From the NCBI GenBank assembly GCA_035772405.1, contig JAYKKM010000199.1, positions 62,001 through 126,000 on the forward strand: 64,000 bases of DNA, read 5' to 3'. Made by a program: the position numbers and the translations under genes. Shown piece after piece: positions 12,786 to 23,581 of this stretch. How positions within the stretch are numbered: the stretch's first letter is position 1; each line of letters opens with the position of its first letter. The notes beneath the pieces are model-generated. The model worked only from the letters and a program-made list of their open reading frames with translations, was not told the origin of the DNA and made no database searches. Source of the DNA: Chrysogorgia sp. JL179-B06. Lineage: Eukaryota; Cnidaria; Anthozoa; Scleralcyonacea; Chrysogorgiidae.

Positions 12786-14402
12786 TTATCTACACTGACC
12801 ATGTGGCAAAAAACAAGGAAACTAAAACATTGTTTAGATTTCCTAATTAAGCCACATAACAATCTAACCTGAAACCAAGACCCATGTCATCTACTTGCTT
12901 GGTAGAATTTTCTTGCGTCCTTTGATATAACCAAGAACAGTACTCATTATCCTTGTATAATCCTCATTTCCATGTCTGTTTTACCATAGTACCTTTTAAA
13001 ATTTTCCATAATCTCAACTCCATTTGTTCACAAAAAATATGTCATGTTGCCAAATCTTTCCTGTTTGTACTGTCCAACAATCCAAGCTGATGTGCACTTG
13101 CATTGGTTTTTAATATATCCAATCATTGCATTATTCAATCCATGAGTCACTGTCTCTTTAAATACATATAATTCTGCTGTATCACCTGCAGTTCCCAGCT
13201 GGCTTGGACATCAACCAGATCAATTGTTATTACATTGTTTACCACACTAATCTGCACTCTGGCAAGGGTTTTCATACCCTTTGTTAATCCAAGTTCCGTT
13301 TTGTTATGGTTTCTTTTTTATCATCCATGATCAATTTTTTTATGGTTTCTTTTTAATCATCCATGATCAATTTTGTTATGGTTTCTTTTTAATCATCCAT
13401 GATCAATTTTGTTATGGTTTCTTTTTAATCATCCATGATCAATTTTGTTATGGTTTCTTTTTAATCATCCATGATCAATTTTGTTATGGTTTCTTTTTAA
13501 TCATCCATGATCTCTATTCCATTTCTTCCCAAATAATTGTCATATTACCAAAATAATTATCTCCGTTTCTTTGTAATCTCCAACAATCCAAACTGTCACT
13601 TTATATCCAATCAACTGTATAGTATATTGTTCAATCCATTTGTAGTTCTGATGTATCACCAATGTACAACATTAGTCTGGAGCACGTTTTTCATATAATA
13701 TAAGCACCAATCAGTATAGACCACAACTGGCTTGCATCAAGTTCAGTCAGAGCAATGAATTGCTTCATTATAATGTATTAAACAATTTCTTCAACATTCT
13801 TTGCACCCGTTTGCAGCTTCCTTTGCATGTGCTCAGAATGTATTGCTTCTCATCCATAGAAACAGATCTTGCTGTATGTTATTGCATGTTATGTGTAGCA
13901 GTTTATGTGCCAAGTAAAATTTTGGCCTTGCATGTCAACATTCTGGGACAAATTGTCCATTTGAAAAACTCATTGCATATAATAATATATTGGCGACATA
14001 TTCATCCTCAAAATGGACAAGCTAATTACCTAACCTAAGTCTTAAACCTATGGGGAATGTTCAAAAAACTTGTCCATCTCTCGAATAAAACAGTTCACTG
14101 TATATATAATTATATTACTAAATGCACACCATTTTTAAGAATGTTATGGTAAAGTATTTGAGATGAACAAACCTACCTGTAGTCATACCAAAACCTCCAT
14201 TCAATTTTCCACCTTACAGTAACCAGACCACCATAGAAACTGTGATTATAGCATAGCCCCTCTCTCCAATCCTTTTTCACGAGCATTGCATAAATTGGTG
14301 CATATTCTTTATTTCTTCTAATTTTCATCCATTCTGTTTTTCTTTTCTAGTACCATTCAGTACAGTGTATCAAATTCATTAAAAACATTTTAAATGAAAC
14401 CA
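12786..14402. repeat. Satellite block B, middle copy 3
   Basis: About 1.62 kb. The A+B macro-period between the three middle copies is about 3.1 kb. Contains the 36-bp array at 13302. Confidence 0.87.
13302..13517. repeat. 36-bp minisatellite, 6 copies
   Basis: Copies start at 13302, 13338, 13374, 13410, 13446 and 13482. Same unit as the other arrays. Confidence 0.93.
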
Positions 14403-16308
14403 TGCCTCAAACATACGAGGGATGAAATAACCTGTACTTCTTAAAACGCCACAAATAGTTACTGCACAATCTTGTCAGGAAAATGAAATCCAGCATCATC
14501 TTCAGATTACTCCAGAGATATTTATGGCCGCCAATTTGGAAATCATAGCATATATAAATGTATATGAGTGAAGTATTCATCCTTGAAATGGACAAGTATT
14601 TACCTAACCTAAGCCTTAAACCTTATGGGGAATGTTTAAAACTTGTCCATCTCTCGAATAAAATAGTTCACTGTGTATATATTTATAGTATGATACATAA
14701 GAACCACAAGCTTCTGTGGTTCTTCATGGTACATCTCAAGCATCATTCTTCAGCTACATTCCCGAGAAATGTATGGTCGGTGCCGCCACTTGAAACCATA
14801 TCAATGAAAATTATCAAAGCATTTAAAACATCAATGCTTGATCTACAGTTTTCATTATTCTTCCTGGTTTTTGTTTCAATAATGTTGCCATTTTTGTTCA
14901 AGTTTTCACCCTCTTATTCATGAAAATGTCCACCTTTTATGTTAAAAGATGTACTTCTCCTTTTCAAAAACTTTACGAAAGCCCGGTTTCCATATGATCG
15001 CAACGATCGTCGACTCGTTGCATTCATATAGAAATCGGGCTTCGATCACAGAGATAGATATGTTATGCCTCAAACATACGAGGGATGAAACTTACCTGCA
15101 CTTCGTAAAACGCCATAAATAGTTACTGCACAATCTTGTCAGGAAAATGATATCCAGCGTCGTCTTCAGATTACCTCCAGAGATATTTATGTCCGCCAAT
15201 TTGGAAATTATAGCATATATAAATGTATATGAGTGAAGTATTCATCCTTGAAATGGACAAGTATTTACCTAACCTAAGCCTTAAACCTTATGGGGAATGT
15301 TTAAAACTTGTCCATCTCTCGAATAAAATAGTTCACTGTGTATATATTTATAGTATGATACATAAGAACCACAAGCTTCTGTGGTTCTTCATGGTACATC
15401 TCAAGCATCATTCTTTAGCTACATTCCCGAGAAATGTATGGTCGGTGCCGCCACTTGAAACCATATCAATGAAAATTATCAAAGCAATTAAAACATCAAT
15501 GCTTGATCTACAGTTTTCATTATTCTTCCTGGTTTTTGTTTCAATAATGTTGCCATTTTTGTTCAAGTTTTCACCCTCTTTTATTCATGGAAATGTCCAC
15601 CTTTTATGTTAAAAGATGTACTTCTCCTTTTCAAAAACTTTACGAAAGCCCGGTTTCCATATGATCGCAACGATCGCAACGATGGTCGACTCGTTGCATT
15701 CATATAGAAATCGGGCTTCGATCACAGAGATAGAAATTTTATGCCTCAAACATACGAGGGATGAAACTTACCTGCACTTCTTAAAACGCCATAAATAGTT
15801 ACTGCACAATCTTGTCAGGAAAATGAAATCCAGCATCATCTTCAGATTACTCCAGAGATATTTATGGCCGCCAATTTGGAAATCATAGCATATATAAATA
15901 TATACGAGTGAAGTATTCATCCTTGAAATGGACAAGTATTTACCTAACCTAAGCCTTAAACCTTATGGAGAATGTTTAAAACTTGTCCATCTCTCGAATA
16001 AAATAGTTCACTGTATATATATTTATAGTATGATACATAAGAACCACAAGGTTCTGTGGTTCTTCATGGTACAATTCTTTAGTTATATTCCCAAGAAGTG
16101 TATGGTCGGTGCCGCTACTTGAAACCATATCAATGAAAATTATCAAAGCATTTAAAACATCAATGCTTGATCTACAGTTTTCATTATTCTTCCTGGTTTT
16201 TGTTTCAATAATGTTGCCATTTTGTTCAAGTTTTCACCCTCTTTTATTCATGGAAATTTCCACCTTTTATGTTAAAAGATGCACTTCTCCTTTTCAAAAA
16301 CTTTATGA
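14403..16308. repeat. Satellite block A, fifth run (3 units)
   Basis: Three A units, landmarks at about 14405, 15068 and 15742. The two inner junctions again fuse the MITE left half to the start of A. The last unit ends at the full MITE. Confidence 0.88.
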
Positions 16309-16521
16309 AAGCCTGGTTTCCATATGATCGCAGCGATCGCAACGATCGTCGACTCGTTGCATTCATATAGAAATCGGGCTTCGATCGCAACGATCACAGA
16401 GATAGAAATTTTTCTATCTCTGCGATCGCAATGATCGCCAGGTTTATGGTTTCCATAGGATCGCAATGATCGCAGAACTCTTTATTTCTGCGATCATTGC
16501 GATCATATGGAAACCGGGCTT
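16309..16521. mobile_element. MITE with long terminal inverted repeats, copy 4
   Basis: Left end AAGCCTGGTTTCCATATG, right end CATATGGAAACCGGGCTT followed by TATCTACACTG. Confidence 0.7.
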
Positions 16522-19080
16522 TATCTACACTGACCATGTGGCAAAAAACGAGGAAACTAAAACATTGTTTAGATTTCCTAATTAAGCCACATAACAATCT
16601 AACCTGAAACCAAGAGCCATGTCATCTACTTGCTTGGTAGAATTTTCTTGCATCCTTTGATATAACCAAGAACAGTACACATTATCCTTGTATAATCCTC
16701 ATTTCCATGTCTGTTTTACCATAGTACCTTTTAAAATTTTCCATAATCTCAACTCCATTTGTTCACAAAAAATGTGTCGTGTTGCCAAATATTTCCTGTT
16801 TGTACTGTCCAACAATCCAAGCTGATGTGCACTTGCATTGGTTTTTAATATATCCAATCATTGCATTATTCAATCCATGAGTCACTGTCTCTTTAAATAC
16901 ATGTAATTCTGCTGTATCACCTGCAGTTCCCAGCTGGCTTGGACATCAACCAGATCAATTGTTATTACATTGTTTACCACACTAATCTGTCACTCTGACA
17001 AAGTTTTCATATCCTTTTGTTAATCCAAGTTCCGTTTTGTTATGGTTTCTTTTTAATCATCCATGATCAATTTTGTTCTGGTTTCTTTTTAATCATCCAT
17101 GATCAATTTTGTTATGGTTTCTTTTCAATCATCCATGATCAATTTTGTTATGGTTTCTTTTTAATCATCCATCATCAATTTTGTTATGGTTTCTTTCCAA
17201 TCATCCATGATCAATTTTGTTATAGTTTCTTTTTAATCATCCATGATCAATTTTGTTATGGTTTCTTTTCAATCATCCATGATCAATTTTGTTATGGTTT
17301 CTTTTCAATCATCCATGATCAATTTTGTTATGGTTTCTTTTTAATCATTCATGATCTCTATTCCATTTCTTCCCAAATAATTGTCATATTATTTCCAAAA
17401 TAAATTATCTCCGGTTTCTTCAATCTCCAACAATCCAAGCCAATATCCAGTTACATATCCAATCAATTATAATATTGTTCAAATTCATTTTACATTGTTC
17501 AATCCATAAGTCATTTGAGTTCTGCTGTATAACCAGTGTATACTCAAATGTTTTTCATGTACTTGGCACATTAGTCTAGGAGCTGTAACATTTGTGATCA
17601 GAATTTCCTGGTTTTAACACCTATTGATGTCATTGAAATTTTTGTTTCTACCCTGAAATATCTGCACATATCCACACACAAGTGTTTATTTTCATTACAG
17701 TTTCCATATTGTTTTGCATTGTGTTCTCCAACCATCCAAGCTCAGATAAAAGCATCGTTTCTCCAAAACCATTATAAATTTGTTGTTCAATCCATAAGAC
17801 CTTTTCTTTGGTCAGTTCTACAGCATCAGCCCAGGCTAAGGTTTTTTCACATATTTATCTGCATGCAGCTTCCTTTTCTGCTTGTAATTTCTTACTTTAT
17901 CTTCTTGAAATTTTATGAGCATTGTTAAACCAGTGTGCAGCTGGACCAATTCGCACATCAAACAGATTGCTTTTTTGCAAAGGTTATTTCATGTCATACA
18001 TAGCAGTTTATGTGCCAAGTTAAATTTTGTCCTGGCATGTCAACATTTTGGGACATTAAAATTGCCAATTTGAAAACCTCATAACATATATAAATATATA
18101 TTGGTGACATATTCATCCTCAAAATGAACAAGCTTTACCTAACTTAAGCCTTAAACCTATGGGGAATTTAAAACTTGGCCATCTTTCGAATGAAATAGTT
18201 CACTGTATATATAATTATATATACTATGCACACCATTTTTAAGAATGTTGTTGTAAAGTATTTGGGTTACAAACCTACCTCAGTGCTCCATAACTTGACC
18301 AATCAGATGTAATTTCCCACCTTAAAAAAAGCAAACCTTTTTCATGCTGAAGCACATTCTTTATTCTAATTTTCATCCATTCTGTACCTGTATGGAATTT
18401 GTCTAAAAACCATGTTAGCAGAGAAGTATCACAATGCCTCAAAGACATTAACACACAAGGGATGAAACTTTACCTGTACTTCCAGTAAAACTCCATAAGT
18501 AGTTACTGAACTTTCACAGATTCAATTCACAATTTTGTCAGGAAAGTGGATAGTCATTGAGCTTCTGCAGTTAATTTTCATGGTATATTCCGAGTATCAT
18601 CATCAGAGAAATTTCCCAAGAAATTTTGAAAAAATCATAGTATAATAAATATATAATATTGGTGAAGTATTTCCTCCTTGAAATGGACAAGCTTTACCTA
18701 ACCTAAGCCTTAAAAACCTATGCATGTTTAAAAGCTGTCCATTTCTCAAATAAAACAGTTCACAATACATATATCTATATATACATATGCACCACACCAG
18801 CTGTTTCTTAATTCCACTCTCCGACAATGCAAGCTGATGGCACTTGATAATATATATTTTATGTCAATCAGTTATACATTGTTCGATCATAAGATATTCT
18901 CTCCAAAGGTCTATTTGAGGTCCTTGCATCATTCATTCCAACTCATGTCCACAAGTGGCTTGTGTGTTCAGAATTTTCTTCTCATCCATATGAAGTTTTT
19001 ATGCATAATCTGCACATACAAGTCTGCAAGTCACTCAAGTGTCCAATGAAATGCTTCATTATTATCAATTGAAAGTTTTC
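16522..19080. repeat. Satellite block B, diverged right-edge copy
   Basis: The first ~0.9 kb matches the middle B blocks. After the 36-bp array it becomes a diverged, longer copy that resembles the left-edge copy at 2734 more than the middle ones (TCCAACAATCCAAGCC, AATTTCCTGGTTT segments). The A/B-shared segment TATTCATCCTCAAAATG...CCTAAACC recurs near 18110 and again near 18660. The similarity fades by about 19080. No gene seen. Confidence 0.75.
17038..17361. repeat. 36-bp minisatellite, 9 copies
   Basis: Copies start every 36 bp from 17038 to 17326. Some units have TTTTCAATC or TTTCCAATC instead of TTTTTAATC, so this array is the largest and the most variable of the four. Confidence 0.92.
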
Positions 19081-19149
19081 TTCAGCTAGCATACATGGAT
19101 ATATCCAAGTTGGATGCCTTTCAGTACAATATAAGGTTAACAAGTATTA

Positions 19150-19630
19150 ATGATGAGTTAGTGGAAGATGGCAGGTTGTTGAATTGAAAGGGAACTCTGT
19201 ATTAAGCGAAAGAAACAGATTGCTGAACATACAAGAAACATGGCTTATTGTACAAGGGAAATACAGAACATAAACCAGGTAACTTCACCATCATTGTGGA
19301 AAATGTCAGTCCATTAAGACATCAATGTCCACCTAACCTATCATATAATCTTTAAAGTTTGTTGTTTAGATGTTTTAGTTTTTATGCCTAATTTATACTG
19401 CTTTATTTTTAAGCCTACACTGTTTTATATGGCCCTAATTAACATTTTAAATGTAAAACACTTCTACCCTAACAAAATGGCAATTCGCACAGTGAAGGTG
19501 AAGTTATCAAAATCGATATCCAGCTTTCCCTTGTACAGTAGGTCACATTCCTTATGTTCACTAACCTGCTTCTTTCTCATAATACAGACTTTCCCTTTCA
19601 ATTCAATATCCAACTTCCTTCCATCAATCT
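19150..19630. repeat. Degenerate inverted repeat (foldback)
   Basis: The left segments GAATTGAAAGGGAA (about 19174) and TGTACAAGGGAAATAC (about 19250), then GGTAACTTCACCATCA, return in reverse complement at about 19487-19605 (GGTGAAGTTATCA, TTTCCCTTGTACA, TTTCCCTTTCAATTC). Probably an old foldback transposon. The ORF at 19384 lies across it and is not supported. Confidence 0.6.
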
Positions 19631-19882
19631 ACCACAATACTTGCCAACCCTCATTTGTACAAAGAGGAATCTACCTTGTACAAAATTAAGCACATATCCT
19701 CTTAACATCTTATCCAAGATCATTGCATTATAAAGTTGAACACGTTTTGTTCTAAGTGCATGCAATTACCCTAATTACAACAATCTAATTATATGTCATT
19801 AAAAAAATATTTCATCTTTAAAACAAATTAGCTGCAGACAAATTGGAACCATCTTTGTGTTCTCCATCTTGGTTAATTGATA

Positions 19883-20026
19883 TTACTCTAGTTTCTTCTT
19901 CATTTCAGCTTGATATTCATTGGTCATCAACTCAATATAACACAACACCATGAAAACAAAAGCTGCCATTTGCAAAAATCCGAAGAGCCGCCGCCATTTG
20001 ATACTTCCTTTTTTAATATTTGCCAT
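19883..20026 (-). CDS. Possible 47-residue single-pass membrane peptide
   Basis: A short minus-strand ORF starting at an internal Met gives 47 residues: a basic N-terminus (MANIKKGSIKWRR), one hydrophobic stretch (LFGFLQMAAFVFMVLCYIEL) and a charged C-terminus ending MKKKLE. This is the layout of small mitochondrial or ER membrane proteins, but I could not match it to a named family. A longer reading from 20095 adds 23 residues. It may instead be the last exon of a gene with an upstream exon at 20407-20252. No splice acceptor is clear enough to decide. Confidence 0.33.
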   Translation of the reverse strand: MANIKKGSIKWRRLFGFLQMAAFVFMVLCYIELMTNEYQAEMKKKLE

Positions 20027-20251
20027 TGTGCTGCCATCATTTTGTTTTGATAGTTTAATACTCAACAGATCAGTCACAAATACAGGAAATAACACCTTTT
20101 AATAAAAGATGTACATTTCCCTTTTTAAAGAATTGCTTTTTGCCCAACCGAAAACCTGAATAGTTAATCTAAATAAGTAAATGACCAAGCACGAGAAGAT
20201 TTAAATAATTCAAATTTTCTCATTTCTTGAATCCGTCACGTGGAGTCTAAC

Positions 20252-20407
20252 CTGTGCACATAGAAAACCCAGGTCATCTGCTTGCTTGATTGAATTCAGT
20301 TGGTAAAATCCTGGAGAACTTTTGGCAATACAGAATATCCTTCCACTATTATCCTTTGACAATGTCAGTACAATAATCCATAATTCAGTATAGCAAACCC
20401 ATGACAT
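20252..20407 (-). CDS. Candidate internal exon, minus strand, unidentified
   Basis: Open for about 52 codons and ends ...KQADDLGFLCAQ at a possible donor (CAG|GTTAGA). It is not recognised as a known family. The same sense-strand segment, with CAAGCAAGTAGATGACCTGG in place of CAAGCAAGCAGATGACCTGG and again followed by GGTTAGA, is present in every satellite B block (for example minus strand near 6640-6735), there with degraded reading frames. Either this is a real exon whose fragment was captured by the satellite, or both are remnants of one mobile element. Confidence 0.35.
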
Positions 20408-20648
20408 TCCTTTATATAAGTAGACAAATCAATAAGTCAAGAAAACATAAAAGCACTCTCAACCATAAATTACAGTAGAAATGACCACACCCAATGACCA
20501 CGCCCATTTGTTGGCAAATTTAATGCTCACACCCCCCTGCTCAAACACGTTCACAACGGCCCTACGGGTGATCATGTTGAACAAAATTTTATAAACGGTA
20601 CATATTTTTGAATTTATGACACATTGAATCTTAGATGTCAATGCGATT

Positions 20649-20731
20649 TGTCCGTGTTTATCATGTCCTTGTCCGTGTTTTCCGTGTCCGCGTTTTCCGT
20701 GTCCATGTTTTCCGTGTCCATGTTCCGCGTT
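20649..20731. repeat. Short minisatellite, ~18-bp unit
   Basis: About four copies of TTTTCCGTGTCCATG-type units (variants CGCG/CATG). Confidence 0.8.
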
Positions 20732-21295
20732 TTAAAAAAACCCGCAATACTTGGGTATACGGCTCAATATTCGATAAGTTAGGAATTTATGGTTTAATTG
20801 GCTTATAGTCTTTTGGAAGTGAGAAAATTAACATTGGCGTTTGCAAAAGCAAAGAAAAGAACAACGTTGAGGCGGATCTGAAAGAAAAAGGTAACTGGTC
20901 GTCCCAAACTATAAAGCGGTCAGGCGAAGCCGACGATGGAGGCCACAAAAATTTCATTTATATAACTCTCCTCCGCCGCAAAGGCTTCTACCACATTTAA
21001 CAATGCACAAATCATGTTCCCGAAAGTAAAGTTCGCTCGAAAATACACGGAGGATGAAACAGAAATTTAGATAGAAAGCGTAATGTTTTAAAATTTTGAA
21101 TTTTACCGGCAAAGGCGATGCAAAACAGCTAAACAACCGCACGTCGGAATGTACAAATTTCAACAAAAATACAATACAAAATATCTGTAAAAGCTCGAAA
21201 TTCCTTTGGGACAGCAAAAACGACCACTTTTATTCTTTATGAATAGAGGCTAGAGTGACACTACCAGCACTAAATTCAAAACGAAAGCCATAGGC
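20732..21295. other. No gene identified
   Basis: Sequence with small ORFs on the minus strand (87 codons at 21217-20954) that show no recognisable domain or splice context. Nothing supportable was found. Confidence 0.4.
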
Positions 21296-21700
21296 GTCGA
21301 GCGGACTACATGCATGAGCACGTGAACCTCAAAAATCACCAAAAACTCATCCAAAAAGCTGAAATTTTGTCCGTAAGCTGTCAAAAGTCATAGTTAAAAG
21401 GTTCAAAGAAGTCTTGTACTTCCAAATACCGAAAAGGGCCACAAATTCGAAAGAATACGACTGGCGAAGTCAGGTAACGAAGAGTCACGAGGCGGCGTCG
21501 AGCGGACTACATGAACACGTGAACCGCAAAAATCGCCGAAACTCATCCAAAAAAGCTGAAATTTTGTCCGTAAGCTGTCAAAAGTCATAGTTAAAAGGTT
21601 CCAAGAAGTCTTGTACTTCCAAATGCCGAAAAGGGCCCCAAATTCGAAAGAATATGTCTGGCCAAGGCAGGTAACGACGAGTCACGAGGCGGCCGAAATT
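21296..21700. repeat. 201-bp tandem duplication
   Basis: The segment beginning GTCGAGCGGACTACATG at 21296 repeats at 21497 with shared landmarks (GCTGAAATTTTGTCCGTAAG, AGTCTTGTACTTCCAAAT) and a few substitutions and indels. The ORFs at 21403 and 21611 are products of this duplication. Confidence 0.85.
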
Positions 21701-22175
21701 CGAAAATATCAATTAAAACGTCAAAGTAATGAAGCAACAAGCAACAACAACATTGTCTACTTTACTTACTCTTCCTTATCATGCCTTGGACATTTTCGTT
21801 TCGAAGTGGCAGTATATACTCTTTAAGGTTGGGCTGAATTTTCGAGTCAAGCGACCGAAGCCAATCCTGTTCAATTTGCCGTCCAAGGAAAAACTGAGGT
21901 TGCTGTTGAACTTGAACGCAGTTTGAATTCTAATGAGACCGCCCCAGCACGGGAATACGAATTGATGTACGTTGATTGGTTAAAAATTTAAAGTACTTCC
22001 TGCCGTCCTTTCAGGCTTTTTGATTGGATAATGTTTCCCGCTTTCACCAGCCAAAGCCGGGTAAAGACCCCGGGTACTCGGGCCTATAAGAAAAAACTAG
22101 CAATAACACTGACTAGAAGGTGTTCTGTTTACAACCTAGCTGTCCAGAAACTTTTGAAACTTTTCAACCTCGTAC

Positions 22176-22183
22176 CGGCAGGG
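22176..22183. repeat. 8-bp target-site duplication (left)
   Basis: CGGCAGGG immediately left of the hAT element, identical to 22639-22646. Confidence 0.85.
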
Positions 22184-22638
22184 CAGTGCTTCTACTTTCA
22201 TCCTTATTTATTGCGATATTTCCTGCCAGAAATTGCAAAATTTCCTGGCATTTCCTATTAAAATATGACTTAAAAATCTCAGCAAACAGTGTCTTTATTC
22301 TTGAGATTTTCGTCGTTTTCGAACATTTGTCATTTTTTTAACAAATTATTTTTTCAACCGCTGCCCATTTGAGTTGAGCCTCGAGAGATTCCCGAGCAAT
22401 TTCCGAATCGTACCGAGCGATTTCCGAAGTTGATGCGAAACGCCGCCAATCAAATTGCCAGCATTTGAAAACTCTATGATAGGTCCCAGTGGTTGGAATT
22501 TCAGAATTTCCTGCCATTATCCTGGCAATTCATTATATTTCCTGCCAATTTCCTTCCAAAAAGGATTTCCTGCCACTTTTCCTGCCAGAGGCCAATATTT
22601 CCTTTTGACAGGAAATTTCCTGGCAAGTGGAAGCACTG
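22184..22638. mobile_element. Non-autonomous hAT-type element, 455 bp
   Basis: Begins CAGTGCTTCTACTTTC and ends as the reverse complement of CAGTGCTTCCACTTGC, so the inverted repeats match at 14 of 16 bases. It is flanked by a perfect 8-bp duplication CGGCAGGG. CAGTG ends with an 8-bp duplication are the known signature of the hAT superfamily. The interior has no transposase; it contains many TTTCCTGCCA/TGGCAGGAAA words. Small ORFs at 22031-22712 cross its borders and are not genes. Confidence 0.85.
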
Positions 22639-22646
22639 CGGCAGGG
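22639..22646. repeat. 8-bp target-site duplication (right)
   Basis: CGGCAGGG immediately right of the hAT element. Confidence 0.85.
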
Positions 22647-22678
22647 TCTTATCTCCCGTGGAGCGGAGATAAGACCCT
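22643..22678. other. Perfect 13-bp stem hairpin
   Basis: AGGGTCTTATCTC, a 10-nt loop, then GAGATAAGACCCT. It overlaps the right target duplication, so the hAT element inserted at the foot of this hairpin. Confidence 0.75.
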
Positions 22679-23052
22679 GGATCACAAAAGACAAACTAAA
22701 AACTGGAAGTAAATAACTTCTCCAAACTAGTACTATAAGAAATATTTGGAGACCAATAAGGAGAATTTGTATATTAACACGACTGGGCTATGTAGATCAT
22801 TATAAAATAAGTCGTGTCTTACGCACGCTGTGATTGGTCAGTTACTGTGTTTATATCAGGCTTTAGTATAAATTGACAAGTTTATATCACAAATCCTCAA
22901 TTTTGATTGGCTATCGCTGCAGGAGTTACTATCCGCTGATATAAACCTCTGGGGAAAAAGTCGCCTGATTTCGAAAGAATATTTACTTTTTTCCATGAAA
23001 AATGCCAAATAAAAGTTATTTCTTGGGTTAGAAAGTTGTAAATTTATACTAA

Positions 23053-23156
23053 AACAATTAGACAACTCGCCCTTGTTTTCTATGAGCGATAGTCAACTCG
23101 GCTCCGCCTCGTTGACTATCTGCTCATAGAAAACGCGGGCTCGTTGTCTAATTGTT
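23053..23156. mobile_element. Palindromic MITE, family with AACAATTAGACAAC ends
   Basis: Ends AACAATTAGACAACTCG and its inverse, with inner arms TTTTCTATGAGCGATAGTCAAC / GTTGACTATC-GCTCATAGAAAA. A second member lies at 62467-62562. The region to its left (22750-23050) carries possible old repeat sequence but no gene. Confidence 0.75.
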
Positions 23157-23165
23157 AAATATAAC

Positions 23166-23268
23166 ATGAATGGATTACGCCATCGTGATACGCCACAATT
23201 AGCCATCATACGCCATCAATTAGCCATCATACGTAATCAATTAGCCATCACCGCGCCATCATACGCAG
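23166..23268. repeat. Short tandem repeat of ATTAGCCATCATACG words
   Basis: Three to four imperfect ~24-bp units built from CAATTAGCCATCATACG. Confidence 0.7.
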
Positions 23269-23339
23269 TAAGGAGAATTTACGTGTTGATAAAAAAGATA
23301 TTTGTACATTTTATTTGCTTTCTAAGGGTTATTTTTTAA

Positions 23340-23531
23340 AAGAAATAGAAAACATTTTTATCCGTGTTCCCATACGTTATAGAAACACTCGTGGAAGTTT
23401 GGGCGAACTCGAAATCGCGTGGAAACACTCGCCCTACGGGCTCGTGTTCCCACTATGATTTCTCGTTCTCCCAAACTTCCACTCGTGTTTATATAACTGT
23501 ATGTAAACACGGAAAATGTTTTCTATTTCTT
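23340..23531. mobile_element. Foldback MITE, 192 bp
   Basis: Left end AAGAAATAGAAAACATTTT and an inner block CACTCGTGGAAGTTTGGG. Both return inverted at the right end (CCCAAACTTCCACTCGTG ... AAAATGTTTTCTATTTCTT). It ends about 50 bp upstream of the start codon of the gene at 23582, so it sits in the 5' UTR or core promoter. Confidence 0.8.
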
Positions 23532-23581
23532 AATGATCATGTTGAGCCAACAAGCAAACAAGATTCCAGCGGTTATTCAAT

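Noticed and set aside
48..16597. Recurrent ORFs such as MDKYLPNLSLKPYGEC and MIHKNHKLLWFFMVHL
   Set aside because: They occur at fixed offsets in each satellite unit, with frameshifts and stops between units. They are not conserved as protein.
7000..17403. ORFs of 91-166 codons repeating FCYGFFLIIHDQ
   Set aside because: Produced by the 36-bp minisatellite; copy number differs between copies and no gene context exists.
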